NCBI RefSeq assembly: GCF_900156915.1 | Contig: NZ_LT732535.1 | Coordinates: 3,054,838 to 3,118,837 of the forward strand | Length of the DNA stretch: 64,000 nt | Direction of reading: 5' to 3' | From: Sediminibacillus massiliensis | Lineage (GTDB): Bacteria; Bacillota; Bacilli; Bacillales; Amphibacillaceae | Shown: piece by piece, positions 7,892 through 16,830 of the stretch | Position numbering within the stretch: the first letter of the stretch is position 1 | Layout: every line of letters begins with the position of its first letter | Position numbers and translations under genes: made by a program | Notes under the pieces: generated by a model | The model's database searches: none | The model's input: the letters and a program-made list of their open reading frames with translations, nothing else | What the model was told of the DNA's origin: nothing

Positions 7892-7933
7892 TAAAAAGAA
7901 GCTGCCCAATATGATAAAGGGAGGGCAGCTTCT
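7892..7933 (-). terminator. katA: Terminator of katA
   Basis: An 11-bp stem (AGAAGCTGCCC with GGGCAGCTTCT) is followed on the minus strand by TTTTATT, 41 bases past the katA stop. Confidence 0.9.
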
Positions 7934-7973
7934 ATGGAAATGGAATGGATTAGATTAATTTTTAATGGAGATG

Positions 7974-9431
7974 TTAAGCTTTTACCGGCAATTCAAGGCC
8001 AAGTCCTTGAGCGACACGAGTGCCATATTCAGGGTCAGCTTTGTAGAAATGCTCGATTTGGCGTAACTTGATTTCGTCTTTTTCAACCGGCTTCATGCCT
8101 TCGACAATATTGTTGACTAAACGAGTGCGTTCTTCTTCACTCATTAAGCGATATAAGTCACCAGCTTGAGTATAGTGATCATGGTGATCATATCCGACAC
8201 TGTCAGCAAACCCGTTCACTTCGAAAGCTGCTGGTTTGTTTTCAGGAGTTTCTGCAGGACCGCCGAAACTGTTCGGCTCATAATTGAGCGAGCCTCCGCC
8301 ATTACCGTCAAAACGCATTTGACCATCGCGCTGGTAATTGTGGACAGGGGCTTTAGAACGGTTAACAGGCAGCGCCTGATGATTTGCTCCTACACGGTAG
8401 CGGTGTGCGTCAGAGTATGCAAACAAACGTCCTTGAAGCATTTTATCAGGAGAAGCTTCAATTCCCGGTACAAATGAACCAGGAGAGAAAGTTGCCTGTT
8501 CCACTTCTGCAAAGTAATTTTCAGGATTTTTGTTTAGCACCATCTTGCCGACTTCGATCAATGGATAGTCTTTATGAGACCATACTTTTGTAACATCAAA
8601 TGGATCAAAACGGTAAGTGTTGGCGTCTTCTACAGGCATAATCTGTACATATAATGTCCACTCTGGAAATTCTCCGTTGTCGATAGAATTATACAGATCT
8701 TCAATGTGGTAATCCGGATTTTCCCCGGCTATTTTTGCCGCCAACTCAGGATCAAGGTTTTTGATGCCTTGTTTTGTTTTAAAGTGATATTTCACCCATA
8801 CTGACTGGCCTTCAGCGTTCGTCCACTTGAACGTGTGGCTTCCAAAGCCATCCATGTGACGTAATGTAGCCGGAATTCCTCTATCTGAATGAAGAATTGT
8901 CACTTGGTGAAGCGACTCAGGTGATAGAGACCAGAAATCCCAGACAGCGTTAGGATCTTTCAAGTGTGTTGCTGGGTTACGTTTCTGGGTATGGATGAAG
9001 TCAGGGAATTTGATGGCATCTCTGATGAAAAAGACGGGTGTATTATTTCCGACTAAGTCATAGTTACCTTCATCTGTATAAAATTTCACTGCGAAACCTC
9101 GTGGGTCACGTACTGTATCTGCTGATCCAAGTTCACCGGCTACAGTTGAGAATCGAATGAACATAGGAGTCGTTTTTCCTACTTCGGACAAGAAATCTGC
9201 TTTTGTATATTTTGATAGGTCATTAGTAACTTCAAAGTAACCGTGGGCACCGGCACCTTTCGCATGAACGACCCTTTCTGGAACTCTTTCTCTGTTGAAA
9301 TGAGCCAATTTTTCAAGCAGGTGAACATCTTGGATTAACGTCGGACCACGTTGTCCTGCTGTCATTGAGTTTTGGTTATCTCCAACAGGAGCACCCGCGC
9401 CGGTTGTTAAGTATCTTTTTTCATTTGTCAT
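7974..9431 (-). CDS. katA: Vegetative catalase KatA, 485 aa
   Basis: A clade-3 small-subunit haem catalase that dismutates hydrogen peroxide in the cytoplasm. Catalytic His56 ([14 protein letters not shown]) and Asn129 ([11 protein letters not shown]) are present, and the proximal haem tyrosine lies in [14 protein letters not shown] near 340. The length equals B. subtilis KatA (483 aa) within two residues. The start is ATG behind AAGGAGAGG. A strong promoter with a PerR box precedes it, so peroxide induction is expected. Confidence 0.97.
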   Translation of the reverse strand: MTNEKRYLTTGAGAPVGDNQNSMTAGQRGPTLIQDVHLLEKLAHFNRERVPERVVHAKGAGAHGYFEVTNDLSKYTKADFLSEVGKTTPMFIRFSTVAGELGSADTVRDPRGFAVKFYTDEGNYDLVGNNTPVFFIRDAIKFPDFIHTQKRNPATHLKDPNAVWDFWSLSPESLHQVTILHSDRGIPATLRHMDGFGSHTFKWTNAEGQSVWVKYHFKTKQGIKNLDPELAAKIAGENPDYHIEDLYNSIDNGEFPEWTLYVQIMPVEDANTYRFDPFDVTKVWSHKDYPLIEVGKMVLNKNPENYFAEVEQATFSPGSFVPGIEASPDKMLQGRLFAYSDAHRYRVGANHQALPVNRSKAPVHNYQRDGQMRFDGNGGGSLNYEPNSFGGPAETPENKPAAFEVNGFADSVGYDHHDHYTQAGDLYRLMSEEERTRLVNNIVEGMKPVEKDEIKLRQIEHFYKADPEYGTRVAQGLGLELPVKA

Positions 9432-9467
9432 ATGTTTACACCTCTCCTTAACTGGAATACATGTACA

Positions 9468-9517
9468 ATTATAATATAATTCTTTTAAAAATCAATGTTT
9501 AATTATAATAATTTTAA
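9468..9517 (-). promoter_or_regulatory. katA: katA promoter with PerR box
   Basis: On the minus strand TTGATT (9490-9495), 16 bases and TATAAT (9468-9473) form a sigma-A promoter. Just upstream, 9503-9517 reads TTATAATAATTTTAA, matching the PerR box TTATAATNATTATAA at 14 of 15 positions. Confidence 0.75.
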
Positions 9518-9587
9518 ACAAAAATTTATTTTTGATGACAGAATAGTAGAATAAAAGTATAAGATAAGTCGATTTTTCGCAATAAGA

Positions 9588-9620
9588 AGGGGCTGACTCT
9601 ATTCATATGAGCCAGCCCCT
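9588..9620 (-). terminator. Hairpin after the two-gene membrane protein operon
   Basis: AGGGGCTG pairs with CAGCCCCT, with an inner CTC/GAG stem; the minus-strand side continues with a short T-rich stretch. It is probably the terminator of the 9641-10126 genes. Confidence 0.6.
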
Positions 9621-9640
9621 GATTTATGAAAAGTATTTTT

Positions 9641-9766
9641 TTAGGATGATTTATGAAACAGGAAATCCTTTACGGAATGGAAAATTTCAATTCCCTGGTA
9701 GGTGAATAAGCTGATAGCCGTTAAGGAAAATGCTGCAATGCAAACAAAACGGATAATCGTAATCAT
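9641..9766 (-). CDS. Small single-pass membrane protein, 41 aa
   Basis: This short gene has an excellent AAAGGAGG site 7 bases before its ATG. The product starts MITIIRFVCIAAFSLTAISL, one transmembrane helix, and ends in a polar tail (HSVKDFLFHKSS). It begins 24 bases after the stop of the 111-aa membrane gene upstream, so the two look like an operon encoding partner membrane proteins. I do not recognise the family. Confidence 0.6.
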   Translation of the reverse strand: MITIIRFVCIAAFSLTAISLFTYQGIEIFHSVKDFLFHKSS

Positions 9767-9790
9767 CGTTCAGCCTCCTTTCATCGATTT

Positions 9791-10126
9791 TCAACGAAGG
9801 TTTGAACGATGAATTCCTACATAGGAGGATTGATAAAAGATGGTAACCAAAAAAGGCATGATAAGAAACGTCAACAAGCAAATCACGATCAAAACGCCAG
9901 TTTGATAGATTGCTGGTTCAATGTCCAGAATTTGCAGAAGGAAGTGTTTCGGCGAATCCTTAAGAGGATCTTTGTTGGATATCAGAAGCGATTCCGTTGA
10001 ATGAAGGTTTGTTTCTTCGATGAGAGCTTTAGAAGGGCTGATACCAGGATGGTTGGCGAATGAAAAGATCGAAACGGATAGCAGAATTACAAAGCTTATC
10101 CAGGATAAATACGATTTCTTCATCAT
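9791..10126 (-). CDS. Membrane protein of unknown function with two hydrophobic ends, 111 aa
   Basis: The N-terminus (MMKKSYLSWISFVILLSV) looks like a signal peptide or anchor helix. A polar region of about 50 residues follows, then a second long hydrophobic segment near 78-98 (TGVLIVICLLTFLIM). The polar middle would therefore face outside. The frame is open further upstream, but GGAGGG lies 6 bases before this ATG pair, so the shorter start is used. It is followed by the 41-aa membrane protein gene. No family recognised. Confidence 0.6.
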   Translation of the reverse strand: MMKKSYLSWISFVILLSVSIFSFANHPGISPSKALIEETNLHSTESLLISNKDPLKDSPKHFLLQILDIEPAIYQTGVLIVICLLTFLIMPFLVTIFYQSSYVGIHRSNLR

Positions 10127-10312
10127 TCTTTTCCCTCCTTTACTCGGTGATAAGAACAAATGATAATACAGGATGCCATAAATGTAAACCAAAACCCTTC
10201 TACAAAAACCAACATAGGGAGTGGTTAATAGTTCCAACCATATCTTGGTTTGCAGGGAGGAGGGCAGGGGAACTTAAACAAGCATGAAAACAGATAAAGG
10301 AGTTAATCGGTT

Positions 10313-11296
10313 TTGACCTATATTATTCTTTTCATCATCTCTGCTGCGGTGTCGGTTTATTCTGCAATTAAATTGTCGACCTATGCTGATATTATTAGCA
10401 AGGAAACGAAAATAGGGGGGATGCTGGCTGGTACTATTCTGCTGGCAGTGGCGACCTCCCTTCCGGAATTGACGGCTACCGGGTCTGCTGCAGTTATCGG
10501 TAATGCCGACATTGCGGTGGGTAACGGGCTTGGCAGTATAATATTTAATATCTTTGTATTGTTTTTACTAGATATATATTTCCGCAGGCAGCAGTTATTC
10601 CTGAGGATTTCCGATCATCATTTTCTAACAGGTCTGCTTGGACTCATCTTGCTACTGCTTGCTGGCTTTGCTTTATATTGGAAACCTTCTTTTCAAATTT
10701 TTGGGATTGGGATCATGAGCATTTCAATTGCTGTAGCGTACTTTATCGGAATGGGGATTATTTCCATAAAACAAAATCAGAACAAACAGGAAGAGGACGA
10801 GCCTGCAAGCGGGGAGAAAAAAGAGACAGGGTCAATCAAAAGGACCCTCATCCGGTTTGGTTTGTTTTCGGTTGCTATTTTTGTCTCAGGGAGCGGGTTG
10901 TCGATATCAGGGGACTTAATGGCTGAAGCGACAGGTATTTCGGCAACTGCAGTAGGTTCTTTATTGATTGCTGCTGCTACGTCTCTGCCGGACGCTGTTG
11001 GAGTATATGTTGCTCTCCGTGTGGCAAATATTGACCTGGCAATCGGTGCTATTATGGGCAGCAACCTATTCAATATTTTTGTAATCACGATTGCCGATAT
11101 TTTTTACAGAGAAGGAAGTGTCTGGATCGACGCGGAAGGTGGAAATATATCTACTATCGTCACAGGGATGTTACTGACTCTTGGTATCATGCTCCTGATA
11201 AAAAGGGACAGAACTAGAAATGCATTCACCTATGTATTACCTTCAGTCCTGGCAATCATAGGGTATGGTGTATTTACACTCGTTCTGCTAAGTTAG
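10313..11296 (+). CDS. Sodium/calcium exchanger family membrane protein, 327 aa
   Basis: The protein has two homologous halves of about five helices, the layout of the CaCA exchangers. Each half has the alpha-repeat pair: ATSLPELTATGSA with GNGLGSIIFNIF in the first (about residues 48-80), and ATSLPDAVGVYVA with GAIMGSNLFNIF in the second (about 222-255). The acidic residues after Leu-Pro fit cation binding. It probably exchanges Ca2+ for Na+ or H+ at the cell membrane, useful in a halophile. The start is TTG, with AAAGGAG 10 bases upstream. Confidence 0.88.
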   Translation: MTYIILFIISAAVSVYSAIKLSTYADIISKETKIGGMLAGTILLAVATSLPELTATGSAAVIGNADIAVGNGLGSIIFNIFVLFLLDIYFRRQQLFLRISDHHFLTGLLGLILLLLAGFALYWKPSFQIFGIGIMSISIAVAYFIGMGIISIKQNQNKQEEDEPASGEKKETGSIKRTLIRFGLFSVAIFVSGSGLSISGDLMAEATGISATAVGSLLIAAATSLPDAVGVYVALRVANIDLAIGAIMGSNLFNIFVITIADIFYREGSVWIDAEGGNISTIVTGMLLTLGIMLLIKRDRTRNAFTYVLPSVLAIIGYGVFTLVLLS

Positions 11297-11349
11297 TCTA
11301 ATAAGAGCAGTGAACTGTTTCAACAAAACATCTGTGATTTCGTGAAATC

Positions 11350-11999
11350 CATAAACTGCGAACTAACTCTCTATAGCGTGACTTCCTCCATTCTTTTCGG
11401 TTTGAGTGGTAGTCCAGCGCTGCGGAAAAATACTCGCTTTCCGTGGAGAACGCTTCAGCTTCCTTGAAAATACAAATCGATTTTCTGCGTGCGATGTTTC
11501 GCTGTCGAAGCGTTACTTGGGCCTGCGATTACTCGGCCCACCGAAACCCATTGTCCTCGGTGCAAAGACCGCCCCTGCGGGATCTTCAGACTGTTCCTTT
11601 CCCACAGGACTTTGAAAAAACATCCATGCATTTACACCGCACGCAGAAAATCGTTCTTTATTTTCAAGGAGTCTCGCATTTTTCCGCATCTTGGCATAGA
11701 TTACTGGTTAGGTGAGAAGTGATCCTGAAAGGTGTCTAACATGGTTCTTCCTAACAAAAATGGAGAAAACTTTTACCGGCGAGAGACAGAACCTTAAGAC
11801 TCTTGCAGGAACAGCGAAAGGTCTTCGATGGGGCGAGTAATCGCAGTCCCACGCGTCCGAAGACCCCCGCAGGAAGCGTACTTTGCTGATGAGGCAGGCC
11901 GTGCCCGTGGAAAGTGAAGTGTTCTGCCGCAGCGAGTCCATGCGCTCAACGATCATCAGAACAACAAGAAATAAAATTTTCACTAGTTCGCAGTTTCTC
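11350..11999. repeat. Foldback repeat, copy 1 (about 650 bp)
   Basis: The copy is bounded by perfect 13-bp inverted tips, AAACTGCGAACTA (11353-11365) and TAGTTCGCAGTTT (11984-11996). Inside are the modules shared by all copies, such as GCGCTGCGGAAAAATACTCG, CGAAGACC and GGCGAGTAA in facing orientations. The 779-bp gap between the exchanger gene and the acetyltransferase gene holds only this element. Short open frames inside it are by-products of its GC-rich modules. Confidence 0.85.
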
Positions 12000-12075
12000 T
12001 AAACTGTATTACTTAAAAAATAATGGAAACAGCCTTTTAGTTAAAGTGAAGTGGGTGGATATGGGGAGGGGGTAA

Positions 12076-12534
12076 ATGATGATTGAAGAGTTACGGCATT
12101 GGGATAGAGAAATCGCACGATCAATTCTGAAGGTGCAGATTCCGGCTTACAAGGTCGAAGCTCGCTTGATCGGTCACGATATACCTGCTTTGCATGATAC
12201 GGTAGAGTCGATTATTTCGAGTGAAGAGACTTATATAGGATATTATTTCAACAAAGAGCTCGCCGGCGTTTTATCATATGATATTACTGAAAATGTCCTG
12301 GACATCTGTCGCCTCGTGGTAGCGCCGCCATATTTCCGGAAAGGCATAGCCAACGACTTGATTGATCATCTCTTGAATACACGGGCAAAGGGGAAAGTGG
12401 TACGTGTCACCACAGGAAAAAGGAACACACCAGCTGTTAACCTTTATAAAAAACTAGGTTTTTGTGAAAAAGATGAGGTGAAAACCTCTGAAGGATTCAT
12501 GTTGACCAAGATGGAAAAAAAACATACTTTTTAA
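12076..12534 (+). CDS. GNAT family N-acetyltransferase, 152 aa
   Basis: A single GNAT domain: CRLVVAPPYFRKGIANDLIDHL near residue 78 is the acetyl-CoA pyrophosphate loop (the R-x-x-G-x-A part is clear), and NTPAVNLYKKLGF near 117 is the C-terminal motif. It is of RimI type, but the substrate is unknown. The start is ATG (a second ATG follows directly) behind GGGGAGGGGG. It lies directly after foldback copy 1 and is closed by a terminator. Confidence 0.88.
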   Translation: MMIEELRHWDREIARSILKVQIPAYKVEARLIGHDIPALHDTVESIISSEETYIGYYFNKELAGVLSYDITENVLDICRLVVAPPYFRKGIANDLIDHLLNTRAKGKVVRVTTGKRNTPAVNLYKKLGFCEKDEVKTSEGFMLTKMEKKHTF

Positions 12535-12543
12535 ATCTGGTTT

Positions 12544-12580
12544 GGAAGACATACGAAATATATGTCTTCCTTTTCTTTTA
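12544..12580 (+). terminator. Terminator of the acetyltransferase gene
   Basis: GGAAGACATA pairs with TATGTCTTCC and is followed by TTTTCTTTT. Confidence 0.85.
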
Positions 12581-12657
12581 CCACTCAGCCGCGGATATCT
12601 TATTCCGGATTTTTGAATAAGATACACTGTAGCTTACAGTTAGAGGAGGGTGGAAAT

Positions 12658-13005
12658 GTGTTTACATGGTTTGGACTGGTGCTATTTAGTCTGGCGACTT
12701 TCAGGGTAACGAGGTTATTGGTTTTCGACCAGATAACAGAGTTCTTGAGGGCGCCATTTCATGAGTGGAAAGAAGAAGTGCAAGAAGATGGCAGCATCGA
12801 AGCGGTTATTTATCTGAAGGGAAATGGTTTGCGTAAATTCATAGGTGAATTATTGAGTTGTCATTGGTGCACAGGTATCTGGAGTTCTGTCCTGTTGTAT
12901 GTAGGCTATACTTTATGGCCGGTGGTGTTTTACCCGATTATCATCATTCTGGCTATTGCTGCAACCGCGTCTATAATAGAGGTAATAGTCACATCGTTAA
13001 GCTAA
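12658..13005 (+). CDS. DUF1360 membrane protein (YngL-like), 115 aa
   Basis: A small membrane protein of the DUF1360 family. An N-terminal helix (FTWFGLVLFSLATFRVTRLLV) is followed by a polar loop, the conserved ELLSCHWCTGIWSS segment with the C-x2-C pair near residue 73, and two more helices. Its role is unknown; relatives occur in spore-formers. The frame extends upstream, but GTG at 12658 has GAGGAGGG 7 bases before it and family members start there. Confidence 0.8.
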   Translation: MFTWFGLVLFSLATFRVTRLLVFDQITEFLRAPFHEWKEEVQEDGSIEAVIYLKGNGLRKFIGELLSCHWCTGIWSSVLLYVGYTLWPVVFYPIIIILAIAATASIIEVIVTSLS

Positions 13006-13008
13006 TAC

Positions 13009-13042
13009 AAAACCCAGGCCTTTTAACAAAGCCTGGGTTTTA
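13009..13042 (+). terminator. Terminator after the DUF1360 gene
   Basis: AAAACCCAGGC pairs with GCCTGGGTTTT around a 10-nt loop. Confidence 0.85.
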
Positions 13043-13098
13043 AGCCTTAAGCATGTATCTTGTTATGGTTGATTATTTTGTATGGTGAAACAGTGGAG

Positions 13099-13212
13099 TT
13101 AGTCGTTTAACTTTTTAATACGTTTGCCGCAGCCACAGCCGGATTTTTTTTTGCGGGCATTTTTAGAACGAGGCTTTCTTCTAACCAGTTCTGAAGATAG
13201 TTTGGTACGCAT
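13099..13212 (-). CDS. Small basic Cys/Gly protein, 37 aa
   Basis: ATG is preceded by AAGGAG at 8 bases. The 37-residue product is strongly basic and ends in a KKKSGCGCGKRIKK segment with a C-x-C pair, which could bind a metal or nucleic acid. It is convergent with the DUF1360 gene. I recognise no family; the good ribosome binding site and biased composition are the only support. Confidence 0.55.
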   Translation of the reverse strand: MRTKLSSELVRRKPRSKNARKKKSGCGCGKRIKKLND

Positions 13213-13467
13213 CTAATTCACTCCTTAGTTAATTGACAGGAAATCTATAGGAAAGTCGGTCTGTAAAAGTTGGCGGAAACGGAGAGTCAAAAGAAATATG
13301 GCTATATATTTTTATATGCTGAAAATGATAAATCGGGAAGGGCCAAAGCATATTTTATCGGTAAAATTCCAATCTCTTGGGTTATTATTCTGGAAATATA
13401 GCGTAAGTCTTTTCCGCCAACCGGTGAGAGATTATAATAGAAGAAAATAGATTAAGGTGGAAACGAT

Positions 13468-14157
13468 GTGCCGAAATATAATAGAAAGAATGGTTTTTCC
13501 TTTTGGAGAAAGCTCACTAACAGTCTGATTGGTTCATTTCTCGTATTAGGAATTGTTTTTATGCTCTTTTTTGCTGCTGGTTTAGCTTCTGAACAAAGCG
13601 GCGGTACGGGAGAGAAAACAAATTCGGCTCAACTAACTGAACAGGTTGTGGATTATAAAAATTTGGTCAATAAATATTTGGCAGATCACGGTAAAGAGCA
13701 ATATACAGGAATTGTCCTTGCTTTGATGATGCAGGAGTCCGGGGGGCGAGGAGAGGATCCTATGCAGGCATCAGAAAGTTACTGCGGAGAGCGGGAATGC
13801 ATCGACAACCCTGAACTATCAATCAAGCAAGGTGTAGCCCATTTTTCTTATGTGTTGGACAAGGCTGACGGTGACGTAAAGTTGGCCCTGCAATCATATA
13901 ATTTCGGGCCTGGTTTCATTGATTATGTAATGGAGCGGGGAGGCCGGTATTCACAAGAACTGGCAATATCCTATTCCGCTGAAATGTATGAAAAGTTGAA
14001 GTCCGACATTGACTTTCGTTGTATCCGACCGGAATCGGAAGAGAATGATGCTTGTTACGGAGATATCAAATATGTCGACGCCGTTCTTGAATACTATGAA
14101 GCGGCAGAGGAAGTGGCAGGTAAAGATAATTTACTAGTTTTACAAGATGGTCAATAG
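13468..14157 (+). CDS. Membrane-anchored lysozyme-like peptidoglycan hydrolase, 229 aa
   Basis: After a short basic N-terminus a transmembrane anchor (about residues 19-41) leads to an extracellular lysozyme-like domain. This is the CwlT/PvaA type, with YTGIVLALMMQESGGRGEDPMQASES near 80 carrying the catalytic glutamate and LALQSYNFGPGFIDYV near 137. It should cleave glycan strands of the wall. It lacks the NlpC/P60 peptidase domain of CwlT. Two cysteines in CGEREC may form a disulphide. The start is GTG, with AAGGTGG upstream. Confidence 0.85.
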   Translation: MPKYNRKNGFSFWRKLTNSLIGSFLVLGIVFMLFFAAGLASEQSGGTGEKTNSAQLTEQVVDYKNLVNKYLADHGKEQYTGIVLALMMQESGGRGEDPMQASESYCGERECIDNPELSIKQGVAHFSYVLDKADGDVKLALQSYNFGPGFIDYVMERGGRYSQELAISYSAEMYEKLKSDIDFRCIRPESEENDACYGDIKYVDAVLEYYEAAEEVAGKDNLLVLQDGQ

Positions 14158-14171
14158 ATGGTAAGGACAAG

Positions 14172-14198
14172 AACACCCCGTCTCATCGACGGGGTGTT
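14172..14198. terminator. Bidirectional terminator
   Basis: AACACCCCGTC pairs with GACGGGGTGTT around TCATC, between the convergent lysozyme-like and SDR genes. Confidence 0.8.
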
Positions 14199-14212
14199 TA
14201 ATGTTACAATCA

Positions 14213-15013
14213 TTAACGCAGTACACTGCCTCCGGAAATTTTCAGGGATTCCCCGACAATGTTGGCAGAAGCATCTGTTAATAAAAAGGCAATGGCATTA
14301 GCAACTTCTTCTGGTGTGGTAATTCGCCCGGAAGGAAGTCCTTCTTCGGTTATTTCTAACTGTTCTTCAAAGGAACGGTCCTGTTTATCTCCTTTCTTCT
14401 TGATGGCATTTCTGCCCATTTCAGTATCAACATATCCGGGACATACAGCATTTACTCTGATACCATGCTCTATTGCTTCGAGTGAGAAGGAATGAGTGAA
14501 GCCGATCAAAGCAAATTTGGAACCTGCGTAGGCAGTGTTTCCATATGTTCCTCTCAGGCCGGATAAGGAAGATACATTTACAATTGCCCCTTTCTCCTGC
14601 CCTTTCATTCTTTTATATACTTGCTGGGAGAGGAGAACTGGTACCGTGTAGTTAAGATGCATGACTTTTTCCAAATCTTCTTGTTTCAAGTCCTCTACAG
14701 GCCCGCCGCCAGCTATTCCGGCCGAATTGACGAGCAGGGAGATAGTCCCGTTTGCTTCTTCGGCTGTATTCAACAGGTTTTCTCTGTCTTCTGGTTTCCC
14801 TATATCCGCTTTGAAAGAGAAGACTTGGGCCCTTGGGTTTTCTTCTGTAATCGCTGATGACAGCTCAGTTAGTTTTTCCTCATTTCTTCCAGTTATCGTA
14901 ATGGCTGCCCCCATTCGAGCCAATATGAGGGCCGTGGCATAGCCGATTCCCCCGGTGGCACCTGTGATCAGCGCATGCTTTCCTTTAAGTGCTTCTTGTG
15001 AATAAATACTCAT
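14213..15013 (-). CDS. Short-chain dehydrogenase/reductase (FabG-like), 266 aa
   Basis: A classical SDR: the NAD(P) loop TGATGGIGYATA near residue 18, NSAGIAG near 96, the catalytic serine in VNVSSLSG near 147, then YAGSK with Tyr and Lys near 161-165, and CPGYVDTEM. Arg in TGRNEEK suggests NADPH. The substrate is unknown; the 266-aa length fits 3-oxoacyl reductase-like enzymes. AAAGGATGG precedes the ATG. A sigma-B-like promoter lies upstream. Confidence 0.9.
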   Translation of the reverse strand: MSIYSQEALKGKHALITGATGGIGYATALILARMGAAITITGRNEEKLTELSSAITEENPRAQVFSFKADIGKPEDRENLLNTAEEANGTISLLVNSAGIAGGGPVEDLKQEDLEKVMHLNYTVPVLLSQQVYKRMKGQEKGAIVNVSSLSGLRGTYGNTAYAGSKFALIGFTHSFSLEAIEHGIRVNAVCPGYVDTEMGRNAIKKKGDKQDRSFEEQLEITEEGLPSGRITTPEEVANAIAFLLTDASANIVGESLKISGGSVLR

Positions 15014-15053
15014 CTACACCATCCTTTCTACCGATTGCTTCTATAATGAGTAA

Positions 15054-15079
15054 ATACCCAATACAGAAAAAGACTAATC
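15054..15079 (-). promoter_or_regulatory. Sigma-B-like promoter of the SDR gene
   Basis: On the minus strand GATTAG, 14 bases and GGGTAT give 4/6 and 6/6 matches to the sigma-B consensus, 41 bases before the start codon. Confidence 0.45.
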
Positions 15080-15157
15080 GCTCTTTAAGAGTTCATGTTT
15101 ATATAACAGCCAAGGGAGGAATCAGGTAATAAATGACAGAAAGGAAGTGACAACAGA

Positions 15158-16291
15158 ATGAAAGCAGTAACGTTTCAAGGAAAAGATAATATCCAAGTTA
15201 AAAAAGTGGATGATCCCACTATTCAAGAAAATACCGATATGATTGTAAGAATCACCGCGTCAGGTATATGTGGTTCCGATCTTCACTTGATGAAAGGTGG
15301 TATCCCATTAGGAGAAGATTATGTAATCGGCCATGAACCAATGGGAATAGTCGAAGAAGTAGGCTCTCAAGTGAAAAACCTTAAAAAAGGCGACCGAGTG
15401 GTCATCCCTTTCAATATAGGCTGCGGAGAATGCTTCTATTGTAAGAACCAAATGGAAAGCCAATGCGATAATTCCAACCCACACAGTGATGCAGGGGCTT
15501 TGTTCGGTTACTCTGAAATGTTTGGAGACTATCCGGGAGGGCAAGCAGAGTTCCTTCGGGTTCCTTATGCTGATTTCACTTCTTTTAAAGTTCCGGATAA
15601 TAGTGAATTGGATGATGAAAGTGTCCTGTTTTTATCTGATGTCATTCCAACTTCCTATTGGAGTGTGGAAAACAGTGGTGTGAAACAAGGAGATACAGTA
15701 GTAGTTCTCGGCTGTGGTCCTATTGGTTTGATGACACAGAAGTTCGCCTGGTTGAAAGGGGCAGACCGGGTTATTGGAGTGGATCAAGTACCCCATAGGC
15801 TGGAACACGCCAGAAAAACAAACAATGTCGAAGTATATGACTTTAGCAACAATAGTGAGCTCGGTGCTCTTCTTAATGAAAAAACCCAAGGTGGCGCAGA
15901 CGTGGTAATCGATTGTGTGGGTATGGATGGTACCGTTCCAGAAGGGGAAACTTTTGGTTCAGAGCATGATAACCAAGTCGGAACGATACGGCCGATCATC
16001 ACTGCTTCTGAAGCAGTCCGGAAATTCGGAACGGTCCAACTGACAGGTGTTTACGGTACGGATGCTAACTCTTTTCCGTTAGGGGACTTCTTCTCTCGAA
16101 ATGTATCCTTGAAAATGGGACAGGCGCCTGTCATTCACTTAATGCCTGAATTGTATAATATGGTGGAAAACGGTTATGTCGATCCCACGGATATTATTAC
16201 CCATCGAATGGATTTATCCGACGCTTCTGAAGCCTATCGGATTTTTGACGAAAAAGCCGATGGAAATATCAAAGTAGTGTTAAAACCATAA
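15158..16291 (+). CDS. Zinc-dependent alcohol dehydrogenase (formaldehyde dehydrogenase-like MDR), 377 aa
   Basis: A medium-chain dehydrogenase. The catalytic zinc site is built from SGICGSDLHL (residues 35-44) and GHEPMGIVEEVG (from 58), and the structural zinc cysteines are in CGECFYCKNQMESQC near 90. The nucleotide-binding fold has LGCGPIGLMTQ near 184. The insertion GTVPEGETFGSEHDNQVG is typical of the glutathione-independent formaldehyde dehydrogenase group, but the substrate is inferred only. ATG lies behind GGAAGTG. Confidence 0.9.
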   Translation: MKAVTFQGKDNIQVKKVDDPTIQENTDMIVRITASGICGSDLHLMKGGIPLGEDYVIGHEPMGIVEEVGSQVKNLKKGDRVVIPFNIGCGECFYCKNQMESQCDNSNPHSDAGALFGYSEMFGDYPGGQAEFLRVPYADFTSFKVPDNSELDDESVLFLSDVIPTSYWSVENSGVKQGDTVVVLGCGPIGLMTQKFAWLKGADRVIGVDQVPHRLEHARKTNNVEVYDFSNNSELGALLNEKTQGGADVVIDCVGMDGTVPEGETFGSEHDNQVGTIRPIITASEAVRKFGTVQLTGVYGTDANSFPLGDFFSRNVSLKMGQAPVIHLMPELYNMVENGYVDPTDIITHRMDLSDASEAYRIFDEKADGNIKVVLKP

Positions 16292-16309
16292 AGCTTTTCC
16301 ATATAATCA

Positions 16310-16358
16310 AAAGCACCATCTTCCTTGTTCCAGATAAAGGAAGATGGTGCTTTCTTTA
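16310..16358 (+). terminator. Terminator of the zinc dehydrogenase gene
   Basis: A perfect 17-bp stem starting AAAGCACCATC is followed by TTTCTTT. Confidence 0.92.
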
Positions 16359-16445
16359 TTCAAAGCCTTAAAGGTTTATAGCGGAAGAAAATTCATGATA
16401 GTATATAATTATTGTAGAATCTAGACAAGTTTTCTATCGAGCAAA

Positions 16446-16763
16446 AACTATAAACTGCGAACTAGCTAACTTTCTTTCGTGTGAATTCGTCCCAGTCCCA
16501 AAAGGGCTTCGATGAGACGAGTAACCGCAGTCCCAAGGGAGCAAGGATGCTTATTCAAGTAGCACCCTGATGGAGGCCGTGCTTGCGGAAAGCGATGTTT
16601 TCTACCGGAGCAGTTATAGCTTTCGACTTATTCAGGCTGCGGTTACTCGTCCCGCCGAAGACCTTTTATTTTTCCGCAGCGTGGACTACCACTCCATTCG
16701 AAAAGGATGGAAAGAAGCCATACTGAGAGTTGTGTCGCAATTTGCCTCAACTGAGCAGTTTAA
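16446..16763. repeat. Foldback repeat, copy 2 (about 320 bp, rearranged)
   Basis: The left tip AAACTGCGAACTA (16452-16464) is intact; the right tip has decayed (TGTCGCAATTT). The right arm from TTTTTCCGCAGCG onwards is the inverted left-arm module of other copies, and the left half carries the CGAGTAACCGCAGTCCCA block inverted relative to copy 4. The copy is therefore a rearranged assembly of the same modules. It fills most of the 540-bp gap upstream of the B12/STAS operon. Confidence 0.8.
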
Positions 16764-16830
16764 TTTAAACGAATGAGAATAGAGTCACTTTACACAAGAT
16801 ACAACTTTTATTGGCGAAGGGTGTTATTAT

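Noticed and set aside
11406-11983. Open frames of 60-90 codons on both strands in the foldback copies (also at 22897-23136, 23217-23420, 45837-46416, 60454-60787)
   Set aside because: They follow the GC-rich repeat modules, recur on both strands with different reading frames, have no ribosome binding sites and resemble no protein.
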